64,000 nt of DNA, taken from Bradyrhizobium diazoefficiens (GTDB lineage Bacteria > Pseudomonadota > Alphaproteobacteria > Rhizobiales > Xanthobacteraceae). The notes beneath the pieces are model-generated. The model searched no databases. It saw nothing but the letters and a program-made list of their open reading frames with translations, and was not told the origin of the DNA. The stretch is from positions 7,282,501-7,346,500 of the forward strand of contig NZ_CP067102.1 in NCBI RefSeq assembly GCF_016616885.1, written 5' to 3'. A program made the translations under genes and the position numbers. Positions 45,267 through 54,347 of the stretch are shown one piece after another; position 1 is the first letter of the stretch, and each line of letters starts with the position of its first letter.

Positions 45267-46168
45267 CCAGCTGCGAAAAACGCCCGCAGCGCCTGCGCGG
45301 TGACATCAGGGTTCTCCTCGGTGAGGAAGTGGCCGGAGTCCACCGGCTGGCCTTCGACATTGGTCGCCCATTGCTTCCAGATGTCGAGCGGCGTCGCGGC
45401 GGCCTGGGCGATGCCGACGCCACCCCATAGCGCCAGCATCGGGACCGTGATCTTCTTGCCGGCCTCGAAATCGGCCTTGTCGAGATCGTAGTCGATATAG
45501 GCGCCAGCGCGGTAGTCCTCGCACATCGCGTGCACGCGGGCGGGATCGCGGAACGGCGCGATGTAGTGCTCGAGCGCGCGCTTGTCGATGGCCTCCAGCG
45601 TCTTCGACTTGGTCTGGCTCGCCATCTTGAAGCGCAGGAAGAACTCGCCCTGGCCTGCGATCAGCGTCTCCGGCAGCGGCGCGGGCTGGGCCAGAAACGT
45701 CCAATGATAGATCTTCAGCGCATAGGCGCGGTTCATCCGCTCCCAGTAATTATAGGTCGGCAGGATATCGAGCACGGCAAGCTTCGACAGCCGGCCGGGA
45801 TGATCGAGCGCCAGCCGATACGACACACGGCCGCCGCGGTCGTGGCCGGCGAGCGCGAAGTGCACGTGGCCGAGTTGCTCCATCGCTTCCACCATGGCCT
45901 TGGCCATCGCGCGCTTGCTGTAGGGCACGTGCAGCGCATCGCTCTCGGGCATGTCGGACCAGCCATAGCCCGGCAGGTCGGCGATGATCAGCGTGAACTG
46001 GTCGGCCAGCTGCGGCGCGACGCGGTGCCACATCACGTGCGTTTCGGAGAAGCCGTGCAGCAGCAACAGCGGCGGCCCCTTGCCGCCGACGCGGGCGAAG
46101 ATGCGGCCGAACGAGGTGTCGATCCATTCGGAGGCGAAGCCGAGATAGAGGTCGGCGAGATCGGACAT
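45263..46168 (-). CDS. Haloacetate/fluoroacetate dehalogenase-like alpha/beta hydrolase
   Basis: A 301-residue alpha/beta hydrolase closely like the Rhodopseudomonas palustris fluoroacetate dehalogenase RPA1163, from memory. The nucleophile Asp110 (GHDRGGR), Arg111, Arg114, Asp134, the halide-pocket residues His155, Trp156 and Tyr219, and the catalytic His280 all lie at the same numbers when counted from ATG 46168. Position 185, which I recall as Trp in that enzyme, is Gln here (MASQTK). It should hydrolyse a haloacid or related substrate via an aspartyl ester. Single gene, convergent with tadA. Confidence 0.85.
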   Translation of the reverse strand: MSDLADLYLGFASEWIDTSFGRIFARVGGKGPPLLLLHGFSETHVMWHRVAPQLADQFTLIIADLPGYGWSDMPESDALHVPYSKRAMAKAMVEAMEQLGHVHFALAGHDRGGRVSYRLALDHPGRLSKLAVLDILPTYNYWERMNRAYALKIYHWTFLAQPAPLPETLIAGQGEFFLRFKMASQTKSKTLEAIDKRALEHYIAPFRDPARVHAMCEDYRAGAYIDYDLDKADFEAGKKITVPMLALWGGVGIAQAAATPLDIWKQWATNVEGQPVDSGHFLTEENPDVTAQALRAFFAAG

Positions 46169-46289
46169 CAGTTCCACCACTCAAAAGTCGAAAACAACCC
46201 CATGCACAGTAGCGGTATTATCAGCGGGGTTGCTAACCCCAACAGCTGATTGCGCATTTCTGGAATGTCGAGATGGCGCCCACAGATCG

Positions 46290-46330
46290 AGATTCCGGAT
46301 CGGCACGTTGCACGCGCCGTCCGGAATGAC
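46290..46330. repeat. Partial family A repeat
   Basis: AGATTCCGGAT and GTCCGGAATGAC face each other across ~20 nt, so this appears to be a trimmed or decayed copy of the family A element. It lies just after the purD stop. Confidence 0.55.
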
Positions 46331-46333
46331 GCG

Positions 46334-47617
46334 CTAGGTCTTCGCTTTCTCCGCTTCCACAGCCTGCCAGCCGATATCGCGGCGGCAAAAGCCCTCCGGC
46401 CAGTTGATGCGGTCGACGGCCTGATAGGCGCGGGCCTGCGCTTCGGTCACGGTCGCACCAAGCGCGCAGACATTGAGCACGCGACCACCATTGGCGAGGA
46501 CGGCGCCGTCCTTCGCAACCGTGCCGGCGTGGAAGATCTCGACGGTATCGACCTTCGCCGCGTCATCGAGCCCCTCGATCCGCGTCCCCTTCTGATAGTC
46601 GCCGGGATAGCCCTTCGCGGCCAATACCACGGTGAGCGCGGATTCCGGATACCAGCGCAGATCGAAATGCTTGAGCTGACCATCACATGAGGCCAGGAAC
46701 GCCGGCACGATGTCCGACATCATGCGCAGCATCAGCACCTGGCACTCGGGATCGCCGAAGCGAACGTTGAACTCGAACAGTTTTGGGCCCTGCGTCGTCA
46801 GCATGATCCCGGCATAGAGAATGCCGCGGAACGGCGTGCCGCGCTGCTTCATGCCGGCGACCGTCGGAAAAATGATCTTGGCCATGATCGCGTCGTGGAT
46901 CGCGGGCGTCACCAGCGGCGTCGGCGAATAGGCGCCCATGCCGCCGGTGTTCGGCCCGACGTCGTGGTCGAACACGCGCTTGTGGTCCTGGGCGGAGGCC
47001 AGCGGAATCGCGGTCTCGCCGTCGCAGAGCGCGAAGAAGCTGATCTCGCGTCCCGGCAGAAATTCTTCGATCACCACTTCGGCGCCGGCCTCGCCGAAGG
47101 CGCCCTCGAACATCATGGCGATGGCGTCCTCGGCCTCGCGCACGGTCTTGGCGACGACGACGCCCTTGCCGGCGGCGAGGCCGTCGGCCTTCACGACGAT
47201 CGGCGCGCCCTGGCTGTGGACGTAGTCGCGCGCGTCCTTGGCGTTGGTGAAGCGCTTGTAGGCGCCCGTCGGAATGCCGAATTCGGTGCAAAGCGCCTTG
47301 GTGAAGCCCTTGGAGCTTTCGAGCTGGGCGGGGATCTTGTTCGGCCCGAACGCCTTGATGCCGGCGGCAGTGAGATCATCGACGATGCCGGCCGCCAGCG
47401 GCGTCTCCGGGCCGACCACCACCAGCTCGACTGCATTCTTTTTGCAGAAGTCGATCACGGCGGCATGGTCGGCGACGTCGAGCGCCACGCATTCCGCCTC
47501 ACGCGCGATGCCGGCATTGCCGGGCGCGCACCAGAATTTGGTCACCAGGGGGGAGGCTGCGATTTTCCACGCCAGGGCATGTTCGCGGCCGCCAGAACCA
47601 AGCAGGAGAATGTGCAT
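46334..47617 (-). CDS. purD: Phosphoribosylamine--glycine ligase
   Basis: Second step of purine synthesis, an ATP-grasp ligase. N-terminal [19 protein letters not shown], then [20 protein letters not shown]-grasp core [19 protein letters not shown], and [13 protein letters not shown] and [13 protein letters not shown] near the C-terminus. 427 residues from ATG 47617; the longer frame to 47800 has a non-conserved extension. The accessory cassette begins about 350 nt upstream in the opposite orientation. Confidence 0.96.
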   Translation of the reverse strand: MHILLLGSGGREHALAWKIAASPLVTKFWCAPGNAGIAREAECVALDVADHAAVIDFCKKNAVELVVVGPETPLAAGIVDDLTAAGIKAFGPNKIPAQLESSKGFTKALCTEFGIPTGAYKRFTNAKDARDYVHSQGAPIVVKADGLAAGKGVVVAKTVREAEDAIAMMFEGAFGEAGAEVVIEEFLPGREISFFALCDGETAIPLASAQDHKRVFDHDVGPNTGGMGAYSPTPLVTPAIHDAIMAKIIFPTVAGMKQRGTPFRGILYAGIMLTTQGPKLFEFNVRFGDPECQVLMLRMMSDIVPAFLASCDGQLKHFDLRWYPESALTVVLAAKGYPGDYQKGTRIEGLDDAAKVDTVEIFHAGTVAKDGAVLANGGRVLNVCALGATVTEAQARAYQAVDRINWPEGFCRRDIGWQAVEAEKAKT

Positions 47618-47965
47618 CGAAGGCTCGAAACGAGGGGGTTTGCTGGGGGCGGAGGTCGCACGAATCGGGGCGGGCCTCAAGGGGGATGGCTCCAAACTCC
47701 CCGTCGTTGCCGGGGCGCGCTGCTTGGGCGCGAGCGGGGGATTCATCGTCCCGTGCCTTGCGCAGATCGGTTGGCAACGCGCCCGGGTACAAATGAGCAT
47801 TCTGGAACCCCTGCGATTCCATTTTGCATGGATCGAACGCGAACATTCGAGGCGGGGAGCGCGTGGATAACTCGGCGAGGCCGGCTTGAAAGACGGACGA
47901 CCGTAGTAAAGTGCGGGCGAATTGTTGGAGGCGATTCGCTCTACCTGAATTTGAGGTGTTTTGAA
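47618..47965 (+). other. Intergenic region between purD and the TIR-like cassette
   Basis: No credible gene. The stretch begins GC-rich, like core DNA, and becomes less GC-rich beyond about 47780, which may mark the left edge of an insertion. It should carry the divergent promoters of purD and the cassette. GAGG at 47953-47956 is the likely ribosome binding site for GTG 47966. I saw no tRNA or integrase gene here. Confidence 0.5.
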
Positions 47966-48223
47966 GTGACAGACGACTTGAATGAGGCGCTTTGGCTGTC
48001 GGTGATCGGCAAGGCCTTAGCCTACCTTTGCGTTCAGCACGTATCGCAAAACGACCCGGGGCGCGTGGGAAGCCTTTTGGACAAAGTGCAATTTCTTGAA
48101 GGAATAGGCGTGCCCAAGGGGGACGCCGCGCTGATCCTCGGCAGCACGTCGGCTTCGGTTGCCACCCTGCAGAGTCGGAAGAAAAAGGGCGCCGCCAATG
48201 GCCGCAAAAAAGCAAAACGCTGA
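47966..48223 (+). CDS. Small basic helix-turn-helix-like protein, first gene of TIR cassette
   Basis: An 85-residue protein from GTG 47966. Helical start ([20 protein letters not shown]), then [26 protein letters not shown], which has the spacing of a helix-turn-helix, and a Lys/Arg-rich tail (RKKKG...KKAKR). It resembles the protein encoded next. The 3' end overlaps the start of the next gene by 26 nt. No family recognised; role probably DNA binding or regulation of the TIR-like gene. Confidence 0.7.
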   Translation: MTDDLNEALWLSVIGKALAYLCVQHVSQNDPGRVGSLLDKVQFLEGIGVPKGDAALILGSTSASVATLQSRKKKGAANGRKKAKR

Positions 48224-48446
48224 CGGCGCGGCGCAAATTGGCGCGCTGGATAAGATGGCGCGGCTCTTCGCCGCTCACGTGACGCGCGGAATGAAGCCCG
48301 ATGAAGCGACTAACATCCTAGAGGGCGCAGGATTCTCCGACCGAGAAATCACCGAGCTTTTGGGCGTTGGTGAGTCGTACGTAAGACAGGTTCGGTTTCA
48401 GCGCAAGGCCAAGAAGGGCAAGAAAAAGAAGCCGAAGGCAGGCTGA
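48198..48446 (+). CDS. Small basic helix-turn-helix-like protein, second gene of TIR cassette
   Basis: An 82-residue protein from ATG 48198. LDKMARLFAAHVTRG is followed by DEATNILEGAGFSDREITELLGVGESYVRQVRF, a convincing helix-turn-helix of the sigma-4/small-regulator type, and a strongly basic tail (KAKKGKKKKPKAG). Aligns with the upstream protein over the helix, the ILEGxG turn and the basic tail, so the two look like paralogues. Its TGA overlaps the next ATG by 1 nt (TGATG). Confidence 0.78.
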   Translation: MAAKKQNADGAAQIGALDKMARLFAAHVTRGMKPDEATNILEGAGFSDREITELLGVGESYVRQVRFQRKAKKGKKKKPKAG

Positions 48447-49255
48447 TGGCAAGGATCAATCCGGACCTACTCGGGGCACTTCAGAGGAAATTGAAAGTAG
48501 GCCAAGCGCGGGTCTACACTCTCATTCAGCAAGTAGCCTCGCAACACCGTGTCCCACGACATCTTGCGGCTTTGATCCTCGCTGGTGACAACGGCATAAG
48601 CTTTCAGAAGTACGCTACCAAGGAAGACCTCTCAGAGCTTCGGGGGCAGGGCGCCAGCGGGCATTCGGGCACATCAGCACCGGCGCTCGCCATGCCGCGA
48701 TCAAGCGTACGTCGTGCCAAAGCCAAACCGGCTCCTCGTCCCAAGGACAACACCGTGTTCGTGGTCCACGGTCGGGATGAGGCCTTGCGGAAATCAATGT
48801 TTGCGTTCCTTAGAGCGCTGGGGCTTAAGCCGATGGAGTGGGGAGACGCGCTCGCCACGGCCAAGGGGGCCAATCCGCAGATTGAAAGCATCATCGACTC
48901 TGCCATGAGTAAGGTGCAGGCGGTGGTTGTCCTGTTTTCACCGGATGAAGAGGCACGCCTGAAGGAATCTCTCTGCGGGAGAGGTGAAAAGCGCACTGAA
49001 GGGGCGCTTGCGGGACAGCCTAGACCCAACGTGCTCTTCGAGGCGGGTTTGGCGCTCGGAAGACACCCAGAGAAGACGCTATTGGTTCAAGTCGGCAAAG
49101 TTCGGGGATTTTCTGACATCGCGGGGAGACACCTTGCGCGACTGACGAATGACACTTCTCGCCGAAATGACGTCGCAAATCGCCTTGAGCAAATCGGGTG
49201 CGTGATCAATCGGCGAGGGGACGACTGGATGACGGAAGGCGACTTTGCGCGCTGA
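48446..49255 (+). CDS. TIR-like nucleotide-binding protein, candidate defence effector
   Basis: A 269-residue protein with two parts. Residues 1-68 are helical (INPDLLGALQRKLKVGQARV, VPRHLAALILAG), a domain I remember ahead of several bacterial defence-type effectors. After a basic linker, residues 103-235 form a TIR-like domain of the predicted nucleotide-binding PF10137 type: NTVFVVHGRDEAL, QAVVVLFSPDEEARL, and NVLFEAGLALG with Glu199 as the candidate catalytic residue. Family members cleave NAD+ or bind nucleotide signals in anti-phage systems. Here the pairing with two small HTH proteins suggests an operon-controlled toxin-like effector. Function inferred. Confidence 0.82.
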   Translation: MARINPDLLGALQRKLKVGQARVYTLIQQVASQHRVPRHLAALILAGDNGISFQKYATKEDLSELRGQGASGHSGTSAPALAMPRSSVRRAKAKPAPRPKDNTVFVVHGRDEALRKSMFAFLRALGLKPMEWGDALATAKGANPQIESIIDSAMSKVQAVVVLFSPDEEARLKESLCGRGEKRTEGALAGQPRPNVLFEAGLALGRHPEKTLLVQVGKVRGFSDIAGRHLARLTNDTSRRNDVANRLEQIGCVINRRGDDWMTEGDFAR

Positions 49256-49383
49256 AGCGCGATGGGCTTCTCTCAAATACAAAGGCCTGCTACGAAGCGA
49301 ACCAGAGCGCGCACGAAAAGCTTATCAGGGGCTAGGCCGAAGCGTGGTGGTACCCACCCAACTGTGCCGATCTTGCCGATGGC

Positions 49384-49686
49384 CTAAACCTGCTTCCCCG
49401 CAATGATCTCCTGCAAGGTCGCGACATGCCGCGCGAAGGCACCGCGGCCGGCTGCGGTGGCGGTCACTGTCGTCTGCGGCTTCTTGCCGACGAAGGCCTT
49501 CTCCACCGAGACGTAGCCCGCCTTCGCCAGCGTCTCGATATGCGCGCCGAGATTGCCGTCGGTGGCACCGGTCAGCTTCTTTAGCCGGGAAAATTCGAGG
49601 CCCGCGGCTGTGGCTGGCAGCGAGTTCAGCGCGGCCATGATCTTGAGGCGCAGCGGCTGGTGGATGATGTCGTCGAGCTCGGCCAT
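49384..49686 (-). CDS. Winged-helix transcriptional regulator
   Basis: A 100-residue wHTH protein (LDDIIHQPLRLKIMAALNSL, FSRLKKLTGATDGNLGAHIETLAKAGYV, then a wing with KKPQTTVTATAAG) of the ArsR/HTH_34-like family. It ends 4 nt... after the membrane-protein gene in the same direction, so it probably regulates that gene or its own operon. It marks the right side of the interval that carries the TIR cassette. Confidence 0.85.
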   Translation of the reverse strand: MAELDDIIHQPLRLKIMAALNSLPATAAGLEFSRLKKLTGATDGNLGAHIETLAKAGYVSVEKAFVGKKPQTTVTATAAGRGAFARHVATLQEIIAGKQV

Positions 49687-49690
49687 GGCG

Positions 49691-50245
49691 CTAGCTCCGT
49701 CGCATCCAGAGGCCGCCGACGATCAGGCCAGCGCCATTGACGACGGCCATCCACGGCAGGAAGGCGTCGCCGGTGACGAAGAAATACCCGACCAGTGTCA
49801 ATGCGGTGATCGCGAGCGCGATCACGACGAAGGCGTAGCCGAACCACAGCCCCGCCAGCGCATAGAACAACATGAAGTAGATGGTCCAGAACGTGCCCTG
49901 CTGGCGCGGCGTGAAGTGGCCGAGGACGTGCGCGCAGAGGAAGCCGAAGGCGACGAACATCAGGAAGGCGAGCAGCATACGCATGTCAAAACCACGAACC
50001 CCGGTCGAGGCCTGGTTCGCGGCGCTGATCGCAAACGAGCCGGCAATGCCGACGACGTAGACCGCGAGCCAGTAGTAATAAGCTTCGCGCGGCCAGAGCC
50101 AGGTCACGATGTTGGCGGCGAACACCAGCACGCCCCACATGATCATCATCTGGCTGGCGAGATCGTAGATGCGCGACTGCCGCACGCGCTGGACGATGTC
50201 GTCGATCTCGGCCAGCGCCTCGGAGGCCTGCTTGCTGTCGATCAT
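49691..50245 (-). CDS. Inner-membrane protein paired with the winged-helix regulator
   Basis: A 184-residue protein: a soluble N-terminal helix (EALAEIDDIVQRVRQSR) and about five hydrophobic segments (MMIMWGVLVFAANIVTWLW, YYWLAVYVVGIAGSFAI, MLLAFLMFVAFGFLCAHVL and two more). The regulator gene starts 4 nt downstream, and the hydrolase gene overlaps its start, so the three form a unit. Function unknown. Confidence 0.82.
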   Translation of the reverse strand: MIDSKQASEALAEIDDIVQRVRQSRIYDLASQMMIMWGVLVFAANIVTWLWPREAYYYWLAVYVVGIAGSFAISAANQASTGVRGFDMRMLLAFLMFVAFGFLCAHVLGHFTPRQQGTFWTIYFMLFYALAGLWFGYAFVVIALAITALTLVGYFFVTGDAFLPWMAVVNGAGLIVGGLWMRRS

Positions 50246-51252
50246 GACTGGCCGGCTCCACGCGTCGCCACGTCCTCTGCGATCGCGTTGACCGCCTTCG
50301 GGTTGGTGACGATGCCCATGTGGTTGACGCCCTCGATCAGCTTGACGTCCACGGACCGCTTGATGGCCTGCACGGCCTCGGCATATTTGTCCGAGATCAT
50401 CATCTCGTCCTCGGCACCGCCGAAGATCGTGAGCGGATGCGTCACTGCCGGCAGATCGAGGCGGTAGCCGTGCGTGGCGAAGTTACGCATCAGGCGGTCG
50501 GAATAGGTCGGGGTCAGGAAGCGCTCCGAATTCGCAGGCACCGCGAAGGCGAGCACCGGAAGCTGCGCGCAGCAGTCGATGCCGAGCTTGCGCAGCGCAG
50601 CGAGAGCGAAGAAGCGCGGCAGGTCAGCATTGGCCCAGCCGCCGGCATGCGGCCGGTTGGTCGGCGCGTCATAGCCGAGATAGGGCGCGACCAGCACGGT
50701 GCGCACGAACAGGTCCTGCACGATCGGCGTCGCGGCGACGCGCAGCGAGAAGCCGGCGCCGGCGGAATGACCGATCAGGGTCAGCGGCAGATCGGGCGCG
50801 CTTCGGCGGACATGGGCGACGAAGTCGACGAGGTCGTCCTCGAGCTGGCCGACATAGCCGATATCGCCGCGCGTGCCCGAAGCGCCGTGGCCGCGCGTAT
50901 CCAACGCCCAGGTCTCGATACCGTGTGCGGCGAAGGCCGCCGTCAGGGCGTGATTGACCGTGCCGGAGGAGCCAGACGAGCCGTGGATGAAGATCGCACC
51001 GCGATCGGTGGCTGTCCCTTTCGGCGTATAGTGGCGGAAGCCGAGCCAGGTGCCGTCGCGTGCCTGGAAACGCTCGAGCGGCGGCAGCGTGGACCAGTCG
51101 ATGCCCTTGGCGGAGTCCGAGACCGAACGCATCTCCGCAGGCCGTTCAAGCGGCGTCGCGATCAGGGCGGTCAACAGCAGCGCCACTGCGCCGACCGCAC
51201 ACAGGGCCCATTTCAGTCCGCTCAAAACGCCGCGCAGCAGCCGGATCGCCAT
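50242..51252 (-). CDS. Alpha/beta hydrolase, serine aminopeptidase/lysophospholipase-like
   Basis: A 336-residue hydrolase with an N-terminal signal-anchor (ALCAVGAVALLLTALIATPL). The oxyanion region is AIFIHGSSGSSG, the nucleophile elbow is LIGHSAGAGFSLRV (Ser intact), Asp is in FGGAEDEM and the catalytic His in EGVNHMGIV. Probably membrane-anchored and facing the periplasm. Substrate unknown. Its ATGA overlap with the next gene supports an operon. Confidence 0.85.
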   Translation of the reverse strand: MAIRLLRGVLSGLKWALCAVGAVALLLTALIATPLERPAEMRSVSDSAKGIDWSTLPPLERFQARDGTWLGFRHYTPKGTATDRGAIFIHGSSGSSGTVNHALTAAFAAHGIETWALDTRGHGASGTRGDIGYVGQLEDDLVDFVAHVRRSAPDLPLTLIGHSAGAGFSLRVAATPIVQDLFVRTVLVAPYLGYDAPTNRPHAGGWANADLPRFFALAALRKLGIDCCAQLPVLAFAVPANSERFLTPTYSDRLMRNFATHGYRLDLPAVTHPLTIFGGAEDEMMISDKYAEAVQAIKRSVDVKLIEGVNHMGIVTNPKAVNAIAEDVATRGAGQS

Positions 51253-51373
51253 GGCTCAATCTCCCGTAGAACGCATCAACAATAGATAACTCTATACTAC
51301 AGAGTACTCTTCCGATCAACCTGGGGATTGGCGCCACGCTGCGAAAATCCTTAACGTCGGGTCCGACCCCAAA

Positions 51374-53014
51374 ATGCCGAATCGATTGCCGATGCCGCCT
51401 GCGGAACAACTTCACAACGCGCCTGAATTCACCGTCTCCGAGCTCTCCCAGTCCCTGAAGCGGACGGTGGAGGACACCTATGGCCATGTCCGGGTCCGCG
51501 GCGAGATCTCCGGGTTCCGCGGCGCCCATTCCTCCGGGCATTGCTATTTCGCGCTCAAGGACGAGAGCGCCAAGATCGAGGCGGTGATCTGGAAGGGCGT
51601 GCACGGCCGGATGCGCTTCAAGCCCCAGGAAGGGCTCGAGGTCATCGCCACCGGCAAGCTCACGACCTATCCGGGCTCCTCCAAATATCAGATCGTGATC
51701 GAGGCGCTGGAGCCGGCCGGCATCGGCGCGCTGATGGCGCTGATGGAGGAGCGCAAGAAGAAGCTCGCCGCCGAGGGCCTGTTCGACGAGGCGCGCAAGC
51801 AGCTGCTGCCCTGGCTGCCGGATGTGATCGGCGTGGTGACCTCGCCGACCGGCGCTGTGATCCGCGACATCCTGCACCGGCTCGAGGACCGCTTTCCCCG
51901 TCATGTGCTGGTGTGGCCGGTGAAAGTTCAGGGCGAAGGCTCGGCCGAGCAGGTTGCAGCCGCGATCCGCGGCTTCAACGCGTTGCCCGAGGGCGGCAAG
52001 ATTCCACGGCCCGACGTGCTCATCGTCGCGCGCGGCGGCGGCTCGCTGGAGGATCTCTGGTCGTTCAACGAGGAGATCGTGGTCCGCGCCGCGGCCGAGA
52101 GCATGATCCCGCTGATCTCTGCGGTCGGGCACGAGACCGACATCACGCTGATCGATTTCGTCGCCGACAAGCGCGCGCCGACGCCGACGGCGGCCGCCGA
52201 GATGGCGGTGCCGGTGCGCAGCGATCTGTTCGTCGAGGTCGCCGATCTCGCGCGGCGCACGCGCGCCTGCTGGCAGCGCGGCCACGAGAACCGCCGCAAC
52301 GAGCTGCGCGCCGCCGCACGCGCGCTGCCGGCGGCATCCGATCTGCTCGCGATCCCGCGGCAGCGGCTGGATTCCGCAGGCAGCGCCCTGCCCCGCGGGC
52401 TCAAGGCCAGCACGCATGCGCATTTCCGCAGGTTCACCGCGGCGAGCTCAAAGCTGACGCTGCGGGTGCTGCACGGCCAGATCGCACAGGCCGATCATCG
52501 CCTCACCGTGTGCGGCGAGCGGCTCGGCCTGTCCGCGCGCTCGCTGCTGCGGCAACGACGCGACCGCTTCGCCGGACTTGAAGTGCGCTTGCGCGCCTCA
52601 AAGCTCTCCAATGCGCAGGCGCAGCGCAATGCGATCGCGCGCCAGCGCGAGCGCACGCATCGCCTCGCCGAGCGCGCCAACCGCGCGGTTGTCACGCTGC
52701 TGCAGCGGCTCGATGCCCGCGTCGAAAACAGCGGCAAGCTGCTCTCCGCGCTGTCCTATCGCGGCGTGCTCGCCCGCGGCTTCGCGCTGGTGCGCGACGA
52801 AGCCGGGCATCCGCTGCATTCGGCTGACAGCGTCGGGCCCGGCGCACGCGTCGAGATCGAGTTCGCAGATGGCCGTGTGGGCGCGACGGCGGATGCCGAT
52901 CGGCCAGCGCCTGTGGCCAAGCGCGCACCGGCGCAGCCGAAGTCCGCGGCGCAAGACACGAAGCCAGCGCCGAAACGCGTGGGCAAGCCGGTGGATCAGG
53001 GCAGTTTGTTTTAG
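51374..53014 (+). CDS. xseA: Exodeoxyribonuclease VII large subunit
   Basis: Processive single-strand DNA nuclease subunit. N-terminal OB-fold ([46 protein letters not shown]), then the catalytic domain [55 protein letters not shown], followed by a coiled-coil region and a Pro/Ala/Lys-rich tail. 546 residues. The small subunit xseB is not next to it. Confidence 0.95.
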   Translation: MPNRLPMPPAEQLHNAPEFTVSELSQSLKRTVEDTYGHVRVRGEISGFRGAHSSGHCYFALKDESAKIEAVIWKGVHGRMRFKPQEGLEVIATGKLTTYPGSSKYQIVIEALEPAGIGALMALMEERKKKLAAEGLFDEARKQLLPWLPDVIGVVTSPTGAVIRDILHRLEDRFPRHVLVWPVKVQGEGSAEQVAAAIRGFNALPEGGKIPRPDVLIVARGGGSLEDLWSFNEEIVVRAAAESMIPLISAVGHETDITLIDFVADKRAPTPTAAAEMAVPVRSDLFVEVADLARRTRACWQRGHENRRNELRAAARALPAASDLLAIPRQRLDSAGSALPRGLKASTHAHFRRFTAASSKLTLRVLHGQIAQADHRLTVCGERLGLSARSLLRQRRDRFAGLEVRLRASKLSNAQAQRNAIARQRERTHRLAERANRAVVTLLQRLDARVENSGKLLSALSYRGVLARGFALVRDEAGHPLHSADSVGPGARVEIEFADGRVGATADADRPAPVAKRAPAQPKSAAQDTKPAPKRVGKPVDQGSLF

Positions 53015-53051
53015 GGCGCGGTGCGCCCCTGCTATCGCAGCATTCTGAATG

Positions 53052-53191
53052 CCACCCCGTCATCCTGAGGTGCGAGGTTTGCGATGCGAATGCATCGCAA
53101 GGTGAGCCTCGAAGGATGAACGGCCGAGATGCAGCCGGGCCGTCGCCCTTCGAGGGCCGCTGAAGAAGCGGCCACCTCAGGGTGACGGTGG
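53052..53191. repeat. Palindromic intergenic repeat, family E (CCACC...GTCATCCTGAGG ends)
   Basis: CCACCCCGTCATCCTGAGGTG on the left faces CCACCTCAGGGTGACGGTGG on the right, a long imperfect inverted repeat of ~140 bp with inner palindromes (GCGATGCGAATGCATCGC; AGCGGCC-type arms). This is a common Bradyrhizobium element and lies after xseA. Confidence 0.88.
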
Positions 53192-53206
53192 CAGATTGGT
53201 GCGCCT

Positions 53207-53356
53207 CTACCGGCAGGACAACCCGGCGTCCATCGTCGTCCAGAAGCCGCAATGTTCCGGCGCGAGTTGCGGTGCGCCGGCGCGGGCTTCGAACAGGAAG
53301 ACGACGATGGTGAAGACGACCAGTGCGGACAAGAAGATGGCGAGGCGGTTGCGCAT
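53207..53356 (-). CDS. Short exported or membrane-anchored peptide, 49 residues
   Basis: From ATG 53356 the frame reads MRNRLAIFLSALVVFTIVVF followed by a short mature part with two Cys (EHCGFWTTMD, AGLSCR) and a TAG at 53207. The hydrophobic N-terminus, good codon use and end-Cys pair suggest a real small secreted protein with a possible disulfide. Too short for most gene callers. No function. Confidence 0.5.
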   Translation of the reverse strand: MRNRLAIFLSALVVFTIVVFLFEARAGAPQLAPEHCGFWTTMDAGLSCR

Positions 53357-53516
53357 GAAGGATGCGTTTAGCCGACATCATGGTCGAACTAAGGCACCGA
53401 CATCCGCTGAAACCGGTGTGACGCGCGATCCGTAGATTCACGGTCGGCCATTATCCGTGCAGGGCGGTGGTCGATGCGGGGCTGTCCGCCTCACCCTGTT
53501 CCTCGGGCGGCCCCGC

Positions 53517-54347
53517 TTACCGCGCCAGCCACTCCGCGACGTCCTTCTGCGACTCCGCGCGCGCCTCGGAATCGGTGCCGAGATGGCCGTGCTCGGGCGC
53601 GGCGGCATCGGCGCTGCTGGCGGCCGCATGCAGCGGCGTGTTGGCGCGGTCGAAATCGTGATAGGCGCCGGGATAGACCACGATGCGCGCGAGCGCGCTG
53701 CGGCCGTGCGCGCCGTCCACCATCTGGCGGCAGGCCGGCGGCGAGGACACGTCGTCGTTCGCGCCGATCAGCACCAGCGTCGGCACCCGCGTGCTCCAGC
53801 CGAGGCCGGCGGAGATCCGACAATCCGGATAGAACGCGATCGCGGCGCGGAAGTCCGGACCCACGTCGCGTGCCACGCTCTGCGGGCGCACCGCCCAGAG
53901 CAGCGCGCTGGCGCCGTTGGCCCAGCCGATCAGGCTGACGCGGTTGCGCGCGACCCAGGTCTGCTTCATCAGCCAGGCGCGCGATGCCGCGATGTCGGTG
54001 ACGCGCTCGCGCCGCGCCGTGACGTGGATGTCCTTGACGCGGCATTGCGGCCCCAACTCGCGCGAGCCGTAGCTATCGGGCAGCAGCACCGCATTGCCCG
54101 CCCTGAGCAGCCGCTCGGCCCAGTCGCGATAACGCGGCTGAACGGAATCGGAATGGCTGCCGAGGCCGCCGCAGCCGTGCAGCGCGATCACGGTCGGGAA
54201 TGGCCCCGCCCCCTCGGGCTTGAAGAGCTGCGCATGCAGGACGCCGGACGATAGCGGAATTTCGACCTGCTGCGGCGCAGGCGCCGGCGACGCATGCACG
54301 GCAGACATCGAGAGCGTCAGGAACAGGGCGGTCAGTCGAAGGCGCAT
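53517..54347 (-). CDS. Dienelactone-hydrolase-like exported protein with Ala at the nucleophile
   Basis: A 276-residue alpha/beta hydrolase-fold protein with a signal peptide (LRLTALFLTLSMSAVHA). It has ALHGCGGLG, LLPDSYGSRE and a C-terminal His in YPGAYHDFD, with Asp in IGANDD. The nucleophile elbow, normally GWSNGG or GFCFGG, reads LIGWANGASAL, so residue 143 is Ala. It may be catalytically dead, a binding protein, or use another residue. Start ATG 54347 was preferred; the longer frame to 54416 only adds an unlikely leader. Confidence 0.8.
   Translation of the reverse strand: MRLRLTALFLTLSMSAVHASPAPAPQQVEIPLSSGVLHAQLFKPEGAGPFPTVIALHGCGGLGSHSDSVQPRYRDWAERLLRAGNAVLLPDSYGSRELGPQCRVKDIHVTARRERVTDIAASRAWLMKQTWVARNRVSLIGWANGASALLWAVRPQSVARDVGPDFRAAIAFYPDCRISAGLGWSTRVPTLVLIGANDDVSSPPACRQMVDGAHGRSALARIVVYPGAYHDFDRANTPLHAAASSADAAAPEHGHLGTDSEARAESQKDVAEWLAR

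Noticed and set aside
5552..46168. Fluoroacetate-degradation gene cluster
   Set aside because: The FlK-like thioesterase and dehalogenase are 40 kb apart among unrelated housekeeping genes, so a cluster is not supported.
49256..49383. att site or integrase footprint at the right edge of the TIR cassette
   Set aside because: I searched by eye for tRNA-like sequence and for direct repeats with the purD side but found no convincing match.
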